Origin: UM-FILTER-36-13 sp964394835
GTDB lineage: Bacteria > Patescibacteriota > Patescibacteriia > UBA1558 > GWA2-36-10
NCBI GenBank assembly: GCA_964394835.1
Contig: CAYMZA010000031.1
Span: 1-6,364, forward strand
Length of the DNA: 6,364 nt
Reading direction: 5' to 3'
Shown here: positions 1-5,550 of the stretch, in pieces
How positions within the stretch are numbered: the first letter of the stretch is position 1
How the letters are laid out: the number at the start of each line of letters is the position of its first letter
Notes under the pieces: generated by a model
The model's input: only the letters and a program-made list of their open reading frames with translations
What the model was told of the DNA's origin: nothing
Databases searched by the model: none
Translations under genes and position numbers: made by a program

Positions 1-154
1 TTTCTTTATCTAAAATCTTACCATTATCTACAATATCTGGAGATAAACGATAACGTGAATAACCACTAACTTTAAAATTATTTCTTTTTTTAGATAATGC
101 TACTGCTTCTATACTAAAGTCAGAAATATCTATACCAATAATATCTTTTGCCAT
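1..154 (-). CDS. pilM: PilM, actin-like type IV pilus assembly protein (N-terminal 51 residues only)
   Basis: Partial gene: it starts with ATG at 154 and runs off the left edge after 51 codons. PilM is a cytoplasmic actin-like ATP-binding protein that binds the N-terminal tail of PilN and links the PilNO membrane proteins to the assembly motor. The visible part begins MAKDIIGIDISDFSIEAV, which fits the first beta-hairpin/phosphate-binding strand of the family (GxDIGxxSIKAV). The usual Gly after DI is Ser here and the usual Lys is Glu. The later VDNGKILDKE fits the family's 'G-x-I-x-D' segment. The start lies 5 bases after the TAA of the preceding pilin gene, with no clear Shine-Dalgarno, so translation is probably coupled. 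Position after the minor pilins matches the common order, with pilN and pilO expected next. The family call is good despite the short fragment; the nucleotide-binding core is outside the window and cannot be checked. Confidence 0.8.
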   Translation of the reverse strand, partial: MAKDIIGIDISDFSIEAVALSKKRNNFKVSGYSRYRLSPDIVDNGKILDKE

Positions 155-159
155 ATATT

Positions 160-582
160 TTAATTAATTATATCTTTATAACTATCTATTCTAATAGGTG
201 TAGTAGAAACATTAACTATTACAGTTATACCCTTAACCCATGTGCCAACATCAGAAGTAGAAGTAGCAATAGATGTTACTGTTTTACTACCATCAATAGT
301 AGCAGAAATAGTAGAGCTACAATTTACACCACCAACATCTATTTCAAAATCTCCAGATACATATTTATCATTAACTATACGCCATAGAGTATCATCGAGA
401 CAAGCATCAATATTAACATTAACTTCTTCAGCTTCACTCAAATGATAATTAGACATTAAATCTGAAGTATTAATTAAAGAAATAACCACACTAGATACTA
501 ATGTTAAAGTAGTAATCATAATTACTAGTATAAGAGCTATAGCTCCTTTGTATTCTTCTTTTTTTATATTAATATATTTCAT
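160..582 (-). CDS. PilX/GspK-like minor pilin-type protein, 140 aa
   Basis: Small membrane-anchored protein, probably the fourth minor pilin of the tip set. Residues 11-37 (YKGAIALILVIMITTLTLVS...) are a basic leader followed by one hydrophobic helix. If a prepilin peptidase cuts after Gly13, mature position +5 is Ile18, not the Glu conserved in the other pilins here; GspK, the T2SS tip subunit, also lacks this Glu. After the helix comes an EAEEVNVNIDACLDDTLWRI stretch resembling the 'A...AEACLEEAL' helix of PilX-like proteins in Patescibacteria. A beta-rich tail of about 75 residues follows, with a second Cys (Cys61 and Cys88 may pair) and a Thr-Ser-Thr-rich tract near 104-111. ATG 582 was chosen because it follows the LamG gene's TAA by one base and has a purine-rich AAGAAG 6 bases upstream. 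A start at 702 would add 40 residues read inside that gene. Whether it is processed by prepilin peptidase is inferred. Confidence 0.72.
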   Translation of the reverse strand: MKYINIKKEEYKGAIALILVIMITTLTLVSSVVISLINTSDLMSNYHLSEAEEVNVNIDACLDDTLWRIVNDKYVSGDFEIDVGGVNCSSTISATIDGSKTVTSIATSTSDVGTWVKGITVIVNVSTTPIRIDSYKDIIN

Positions 583-583
583 T

Positions 584-1873
584 TTAATCTTCTTGTGATT
601 GTAATGCTGATCTTTCTGATACAGATAAAAATCTATTATATAACCTAACATCATCAATATAACCATCAAAATAATCATGATTAGAATATGTTGTACTAGC
701 AATTTGTAAATTAGTACCAGAATTTACTAAAAAATATGGATCTGAGGGATTGGAAAAAGAAGACATATTAAGATTACCATCAACCGATAGAACAATATTA
801 TAATACATAGGATCAAAACCACAAACTAAAAAATATACTGTTCCAGTACCTATAGTGTTAGATTCAACTGGCTCATCACAACTACTACCATCACAATATA
901 CACAAATAAAAGTTTTTGTACCACTATCATTTTTTACTGCTAATAAATAACCAGTATTAGTATCATTGTCCAATTTAGAAACTATAGGGTGTATTTTATT
1001 ATTAGTTGTTGAGTCCACATTAACCCAAGCAGATAAAGTAAAACCAAGTTGCGTATCAAAATTTAAATCATCACTATTACCATCTTCACAATATTCATTA
1101 TTATCTTTTTCAAAATCAAATGCTCCACTACTACCTTGCATTAACCCATCAACAGATGTTGGAGTATTATAACAAGTAGCATCATTATCACCAGCACTAT
1201 CAACAGATATACTAGTATCAGCATCATCAAACTTATACCAAGCAACAAGTCCGTTTGGCTGTTCATTACGTAAAGAAACAGTACTGGTGGCAGTAGAAGT
1301 AGATCTTAACTGAGCTTGATTATTAGAAAATGCAATAGCAGTAAAGTTAGTTACCAAACTAATGAAACTACTAGATGTTGAAGTAGGTGTAGAAGTAGAA
1401 AATGTTAAGCCTGTATTAGCTACTAATACATCCGAAGCAGTTAAATTATAAATATTACCAGATGCAGTATTACATGAATCATATTCTCTATTATTAGTAA
1501 TATCTGGATAACAAGTCATTTTAACTGTATTATCATCAACTGTAATTTTAACTCCCCCGCCACTAGAGACACAAGTACCTGGTAAATATGTATCATCTTC
1601 GAAATATAATGCTAGAACATTAGGAGAAGAAGAAAAATCAGAACAATCACCATTATTATCTTTTAAAAATCCATCTGCATTTTTAACTAAATAATCAATT
1701 TTACTTAAAGCTGTTCTTCTATTACGAGATGTGTCTATATTGGAACTTAATTTACTAGATGTTCCTCCTAAAGTTAAATGAAAATTAACAACGGCAGTTA
1801 AAAGAATAGAAACAATAGCTAAATATAATACCGCTTCTAATAATGAAAATCCTTTTTCTTTTAACTTCTTCAT
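584..1873 (-). CDS. PilW/GspJ-like minor prepilin fused to a LamG (concanavalin-like) domain, 429 aa
   Basis: Two-part secreted protein. Residues 1-8 are a short basic leader (MKKLKEKG), then FSLLEAVLYLAIVSILL is a class III prepilin signal helix. Cleavage is expected between Gly8 and Phe9, placing Glu13 at mature +5. The pilin head reaches about residue 203, ends in TSTVSLRN and has four cysteines (77, 101, 121, 134). Residues about 206-425 form a LamG/laminin_G_3-type jelly roll: NGLVAWYKFDD (207-217), FTLSAWVNVD (278-287) and FDGYIDDVRLYNRFLS (402-417) are its standard landmarks. Such domains often bind glycans or proteins; the ligand cannot be read here. A Cys cluster (324, 327, 332, 351) sits inside the domain. 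J/W pilins are usually about 200-350 aa, so the LamG part is an addition. ATG 1873 lies one base after the previous TAA, with only a weak Shine-Dalgarno. It is probably a pilus-tip subunit with an adhesive or ligand-binding head (inferred). Confidence 0.85.
   Translation of the reverse strand: MKKLKEKGFSLLEAVLYLAIVSILLTAVVNFHLTLGGTSSKLSSNIDTSRNRRTALSKIDYLVKNADGFLKDNNGDCSDFSSSPNVLALYFEDDTYLPGTCVSSGGGVKITVDDNTVKMTCYPDITNNREYDSCNTASGNIYNLTASDVLVANTGLTFSTSTPTSTSSSFISLVTNFTAIAFSNNQAQLRSTSTATSTVSLRNEQPNGLVAWYKFDDADTSISVDSAGDNDATCYNTPTSVDGLMQGSSGAFDFEKDNNEYCEDGNSDDLNFDTQLGFTLSAWVNVDSTTNNKIHPIVSKLDNDTNTGYLLAVKNDSGTKTFICVYCDGSSCDEPVESNTIGTGTVYFLVCGFDPMYYNIVLSVDGNLNMSSFSNPSDPYFLVNSGTNLQIASTTYSNHDYFDGYIDDVRLYNRFLSVSERSALQSQED
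1290..1301 (-). repeat. Thr-Ser-Thr-coding repeat, copy in the PilW-LamG gene
   Basis: The 12-mer TACTTCTACTGC (minus strand) occurs here and at 3304-3315 in the PilV-propeller gene. Its core TACTTCTAC also occurs at 1389-1397 in this gene and at 257-265 in the PilX-like gene. All four copies are in the same reading phase and encode Thr-Ser-Thr, in Ser/Thr-rich stretches of the pilins. Shared codon choice in low-complexity tracts is the simplest explanation. Confidence 0.5.
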
Positions 1874-1874
1874 A

Positions 1875-3854
1875 TTACTTGTATCTTAATTTAACAGAAT
1901 ATAATGTAGGAGTATCTGCACCACTATTACACGAGGTTAAATCAGCTATATATCTTAAATATCTTTTACCATTTAAAGAATCTGGAATAATAGAAGTAAA
2001 TGATGAAACACTATTATCACTAAAAACATTATTTTCTAAACTAGCAAAACTATAGTCATCACTAGCTTGTAATGTTATATCTATATCACAACCACTGGGA
2101 ACATTTTGAGTTACAGTAATACTATATAATTCTTGATTAGTAGAGCCAATATCATATATTGAAGATGTTAAACTACCAGTACTAGCATACTCATATGCAT
2201 ATGGTCTTTCTATGAAGTTAAGGACATAAGCAGTTGGAGATGTTTCTTTTTCTAATAGAAACAATCCACCTAAACTACTACTATATTTCATATAATTAAA
2301 AGGCAGTGAAGATGGAGAAGCAGAATAATGTGAAGTATCAGACAATGGACCAGCACTAAGATTATCTACATCGCTAACATCAATAGAATAAATATCACCA
2401 ACAGAATTATACATAAAAGCTACACCATCTGTATCATGTGCTGTAGATACATAACTAGAACCACTTAAACTGTATGAGTCTACTTCTGATAAAGATTCAA
2501 GTTCTGTATCATCTTCTATAATTCTAAACTCTTCATCATTATTTTTATTTTCCGTAGATACCAGAAACCTAATATAATCACCATTTATTTCCAAATATCT
2601 AATATCTTCAAAATCAGCAGAGTCAGTAAAAACATATTCTTTTACAGCGTTAGTTTCATCAGTAATATCTAATTTTGCAAATGTAGTATTGGGATCATCA
2701 GTAACTATATACAAATATTCTTCATCTACAGATTCTAAGTATCCTTTATTTAAAGGAGGACAAAGTGAACAAGGAATCTTTCCTGTATTTGTCGTCTTTT
2801 GACCACTGTTTTCTAAAGTCAAGGTGTATCCACTATCCCTAATACTAAATATATATAATCTTCCATATGCTCCTAATGCATATAAATAACTACCCGAAGA
2901 ATCAATAACTAAATCATTAATTCTTCCAAAAGTAATACCAGTGCTTCTATAACTAGCAACATGTGTATTTAAATTAACTATAGCAATAGTGTGAGAACCA
3001 GTATATGAAAAAACAGCTCCTACATAAGCATAATCATCGTTTGGATTAACAACAACAGACAACCCACCATTCATATTATTATTTAAATCTAATGTCCAAG
3101 AATGAGTTATTGTTCCTGAACGAACATCACTAATATCATATGCTCTAAACTCATGATTATAATCACCTACAACATAAATAGTTTTATTGTCAGAAGAAAA
3201 ATCAAAATCATACACAACACCACCCATAGTACTACTAGCTATCTCAGTTAAATCATCCCAATCATCAAAACCAGAAGGTACTTGAGCTATACTAATCTCA
3301 TTAGCAGTAGAAGTAACAATATTAGAAGTAGTAGAAGCTATAGTAGCACTTCTCCAAAAAGTAGATGAACCACTACCAGCCCAATTTTCTTGTTCCCATT
3401 CTGATACAGACCAATTGCTAATATATGTAGTTAAAACATAATTATCCATACCAGTGCCAGACACTGTTATTGCAACCTTAACAGTATTAATATCAGTAGT
3501 ACCGCTTGCTACTATATCATTATTTATATCTCTATCTACTAAACTTATATCAATAGTTCTAGTTAAAGAATCTAAACTATCTGAACTACCACCAAACTGC
3601 CAATATCCATCACCATCTTTACTTACACCTTTTGTATTACCAACTTCATCATAGATATCTGACCAACTATTATCTCGTATAGCTCTAACGGCTTCTATTC
3701 CTTCCTGAGCAAATTCAGTAACCGTTTGTCTATCACCAGTACCATAATAATTAGAATATGTATTTGTTACAACATTAAAAACACCCGCACCAAGTATAGC
3801 AAAAACACCTATAGCTATTATAAGTTCTACTAAACTAAACCCTTTTGTTTTCAT
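1875..3854 (-). CDS. PilV/GspI-like minor prepilin fused to a seven-repeat beta-propeller and C-terminal beta-sandwich, 659 aa
   Basis: Large modular pilin. Residues 1-5 (MKTKG) are the leader; FSLVELIIAIGVFAI follows, with cleavage after Gly5 and Glu10 at mature +5. EGIEAVRAIRDNSW (51-64) and VLTTYISNW (140-148) mark a GspI/PilV-type head. A Ser/Thr linker spans about 160-192. Seven repeats of about 50 residues begin near 213, 264, 311, 371, 416, 469 and 520, each with a 'D/N-turn, YxYxxx, hxxhD' pattern; several end in YDISDV, LDITDE or IDVSDV, as in YncE/LVIVD-like propellers. Residues 551-659 look like a beta-sandwich (GSLTSSIYDIG ... RYLRYIADL ... TPTLYSVKLRYK). Cys362 and Cys365 form a CxxC between the third and fourth repeats; Cys589 and Cys642 may pair. 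ATG 3854 was chosen over in-frame ATG 3869 because it gives the typical short leader, lies 4 bases after the previous TAA and has GGAG 9 bases upstream. Ordinary PilV/GspI proteins are about 120-200 aa. The likely role is a pilus-tip adhesin (inferred); the ligand is unknown. Confidence 0.85.
   Translation of the reverse strand: MKTKGFSLVELIIAIGVFAILGAGVFNVVTNTYSNYYGTGDRQTVTEFAQEGIEAVRAIRDNSWSDIYDEVGNTKGVSKDGDGYWQFGGSSDSLDSLTRTIDISLVDRDINNDIVASGTTDINTVKVAITVSGTGMDNYVLTTYISNWSVSEWEQENWAGSGSSTFWRSATIASTTSNIVTSTANEISIAQVPSGFDDWDDLTEIASSTMGGVVYDFDFSSDNKTIYVVGDYNHEFRAYDISDVRSGTITHSWTLDLNNNMNGGLSVVVNPNDDYAYVGAVFSYTGSHTIAIVNLNTHVASYRSTGITFGRINDLVIDSSGSYLYALGAYGRLYIFSIRDSGYTLTLENSGQKTTNTGKIPCSLCPPLNKGYLESVDEEYLYIVTDDPNTTFAKLDITDETNAVKEYVFTDSADFEDIRYLEINGDYIRFLVSTENKNNDEEFRIIEDDTELESLSEVDSYSLSGSSYVSTAHDTDGVAFMYNSVGDIYSIDVSDVDNLSAGPLSDTSHYSASPSSLPFNYMKYSSSLGGLFLLEKETSPTAYVLNFIERPYAYEYASTGSLTSSIYDIGSTNQELYSITVTQNVPSGCDIDITLQASDDYSFASLENNVFSDNSVSSFTSIIPDSLNGKRYLRYIADLTSCNSGADTPTLYSVKLRYK
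3304..3315 (-). repeat. Thr-Ser-Thr-coding repeat, copy in the PilV-propeller linker
   Basis: Second exact copy of TACTTCTACTGC (minus strand), encoding the VTSTA of the linker between pilin head and propeller (about residues 180-184). See the copy at 1290-1301 for the shorter related copies. Confidence 0.5.
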
Positions 3855-3858
3855 ATCT

Positions 3859-4335
3859 TTAATCTCCATAATATATAACTCCAGCTTCAGTAGTGGTTAC
3901 AATTTTTTCAACTCCATAATTACTTTTCAATAATATGCCTTGTTCACTAGTACTTAACCAACCTGATACTTTATTAAAATAAAATTCATTTTCTTGATCT
4001 GATTCTATATAAACTCCAGTAGTTAATTCTACTGATTCATCAAAACCATCATTTCTACTACTATATGAATCACCTTTAAATAATATAATACAATCTCCAC
4101 TATCCTGACAATCACTATCAGCATCTAATATTTTAATCCCCCACTTATCTCCCATATATCCACTTACAGCATAATCATGCGCTCTATTAATGATATTAAC
4201 TACTTCTTTAACTTTAGCATTTAAATCTTCCTTAGATGTCTTATTAATTACCAAAGAAGAAGCTGAGGAGATGAGTATTAAAAAAACAGCTACTACTAAT
4301 ACAACTTCTACTAAAGTAAATCCTTTTATTTTCAT
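3859..4335 (-). CDS. FimT/GspH-like minor prepilin, 158 aa
   Basis: Minor pilin of the H (FimT/FimU/GspH) type, normally the first of the tip-associated set. MKIKG is the leader and FTLVEVVLVVAVFLILISSASSL is cut across the prepilin site: cleavage after Gly5, Glu10 at mature +5. After the helix, a VVNIINRAHDYAVSG stretch, the pair WGIKIL (65-70) and CIILFKGDSYSS (82-93), and late beta strands fit the GspH/FimT head. Normal length for the family. Oddities: an acidic loop DADSDCQDSGDC (71-82) holds the only two cysteines (76 and 82), so a small disulfide loop or metal site is possible. ATG 4335 was preferred over GTG 4344 because AGGTGG sits 5 bases upstream of the ATG and the GTG itself is part of that ribosome site. 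The gene begins one base after the pilC TAA. It could be the major pilin only if no other exists; the H-type strands argue for a minor pilin. Confidence 0.82.
   Translation of the reverse strand: MKIKGFTLVEVVLVVAVFLILISSASSLVINKTSKEDLNAKVKEVVNIINRAHDYAVSGYMGDKWGIKILDADSDCQDSGDCIILFKGDSYSSRNDGFDESVELTTGVYIESDQENEFYFNKVSGWLSTSEQGILLKSNYGVEKIVTTTEAGVIYYGD
3864..3867 (-). promoter_or_regulatory. Shine-Dalgarno GGAG for the PilV-propeller gene
   Basis: GGAG (minus strand, 3867 to 3864) is 9 bases before ATG 3854 and lies inside the end of the upstream gene. It overlaps the G of the alternative ATG at 3869 and lies immediately downstream of it, so it cannot serve that start. This supports the inner ATG and the standard MKTKG prepilin leader. 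Confidence 0.6.
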
Positions 4336-4336
4336 A

Positions 4337-5548
4337 TTATCCACCTACTCTACTTGTTAATTCATATATTGGATTAATTATACTCATAGCTACAAAACCA
4401 ACTACTAAACCAATAAATATTAATAAAGCTGGTTCTAAAATTGTTGCTAAATTCTTAGTTGTAGTATCTACTTCTGTTTCATAGAAATCAGCTAAATAGT
4501 CTAAAGTTTCACTTAAATTACCAGATCTTTCACCTACTTTAATCATCTTAGAAACTAAACTAGGAAAATATTCTTTATCACTCATAGAGTCTGATAAGGA
4601 ATTACCTTTCAAAATATTATGATATACAATATTTATTTGTTTTTTATAGCCATCATTAGTAACTATTTGTGAAACTATTTGTAAAGATCTATCAATACTA
4701 ATTCCACTTTCCAATAATGAAGCTAGTGTTCTACAAAATAGAGCTAAGTTGATATGACTAGTTAATTTACCTACAAAAGGTATCTTTAAAATAAATAAAT
4801 GTATCATTAATCTAGTATTATCAAAACGTTTCATTAATTGTATACCTATTATTAAAAATACAAAAAGAAATGCTAATAATACCCAGTTATTTATTAAAAA
4901 CTTTGATGAACTTATTAAAATTCTAGTAGTTAAAGGTAAATCAACATTTAAAGTTGTAAAAAAATTAAGAATCTTTGGTAAAACAAATATTGAAACTACA
5001 ATTAATAATCCAGTAACAGCTAATAATATTAACATAGGGTACATAGAAGCTGCCTTTATCTTATTCTTCAAATCATAACTTTTTCTCTGCTGTATAGCTA
5101 AAAGATTTAAATTCTTAACTAAAGTACCACCTGCTTCTCCAACAGATATCATATTTATAAATAAAACATCAAAATCTTTAGGATATTTTTTAAAAGCAGA
5201 AGATAATGAATTACCTTGTTTAACATCTTCTAAAACTTCTTTTAATCTTTTAGATAGTAATGGTGAAGAATTATCAGCTAGAACTTCTAATGCATTATCT
5301 ATAGCCATACCAGACTTAATCATCACAGATAAATGTTTAGCTAACATTACTTTTTCTATAGTTTTAATTCTTCCAAAAACAATAGTACCTTTACTTTTTC
5401 TTTTTTTATCTTTACTAACAGCTTCTAAGGATATTACCGAACCTTCTTTCAATAATAATATATTCCTAGCTTCATGAATATTAGAAGCTTTTATTTCTCC
5501 TTTTTTAATTTTACCTTTTTTATTTGTTGTTTTGTAAGTAAATAACAT
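4337..5548 (-). CDS. pilC: PilC/GspF-family inner-membrane platform protein, 403 aa
   Basis: Polytopic membrane protein on which the pilus is assembled; it contacts the ATPase on the cytoplasmic side and probably rotates pilins into the fibre. Residues 1-45 (MLFTYKTTNKKGKIKKGEIKA...) are the short N-terminal region typical of the family. Two T2SSF domains follow, about 68-190 and 268-390, each with its hallmark: SVGEAGGTL at 135-143 and KVGERSGNL at 337-345. Hydrophobic segments lie at about 172-192, 220-238 and 371-391; the last carries LEPALLIFIG and is followed by INPIYEL, close to the usual C-terminus. Length is normal (about 400 aa). ATG 5548 lies two bases after the pilB TAA without a clear Shine-Dalgarno, so coupling with pilB is likely. 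No pilT lies between pilB and pilC, though many clusters have one there. GspF of a T2SS is the alternative name; pilM downstream favours PilC. Confidence 0.94.
   Translation of the reverse strand: MLFTYKTTNKKGKIKKGEIKASNIHEARNILLLKEGSVISLEAVSKDKKRKSKGTIVFGRIKTIEKVMLAKHLSVMIKSGMAIDNALEVLADNSSPLLSKRLKEVLEDVKQGNSLSSAFKKYPKDFDVLFINMISVGEAGGTLVKNLNLLAIQQRKSYDLKNKIKAASMYPMLILLAVTGLLIVVSIFVLPKILNFFTTLNVDLPLTTRILISSSKFLINNWVLLAFLFVFLIIGIQLMKRFDNTRLMIHLFILKIPFVGKLTSHINLALFCRTLASLLESGISIDRSLQIVSQIVTNDGYKKQINIVYHNILKGNSLSDSMSDKEYFPSLVSKMIKVGERSGNLSETLDYLADFYETEVDTTTKNLATILEPALLIFIGLVVGFVAMSIINPIYELTSRVGG
4341..4346 (-). promoter_or_regulatory. Shine-Dalgarno AGGTGG deciding the start of the FimT/GspH-like gene
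   Basis: AGGTGG on the minus strand lies 5 bases before ATG 4335 and inside the last codons of pilC. It is the strongest ribosome site in the window. It contains the bases of the alternative GTG start (4344), which makes that GTG unlikely to be used. Confidence 0.75.
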
Positions 5549-5550
5549 AA

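Noticed and set aside
148..445. Plus-strand open frames at 148-387 and 242-445
   Set aside because: They lie antisense to the PilX-like gene, have low-complexity sequence without domain features, and arise from the Ser/Thr codon bias of the opposite strand.
160..702. Longer 180 aa form of the PilX-like protein starting at 702
   Set aside because: The extra 40 residues are read out of frame inside the LamG-coding end of the upstream gene; ATG 582 one base after its TAA matches the other junctions.
966..2055. Plus-strand open frames at 966-1172 and 1843-2055
   Set aside because: Antisense to the LamG pilin and the PilV-propeller gene, which have clear domain landmarks; no ribosome site or family resemblance.
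3454..3654. Plus-strand open frame inside the PilV-type pilin region
   Set aside because: Antisense shadow of the conserved pilin head (LTTYISNW region).
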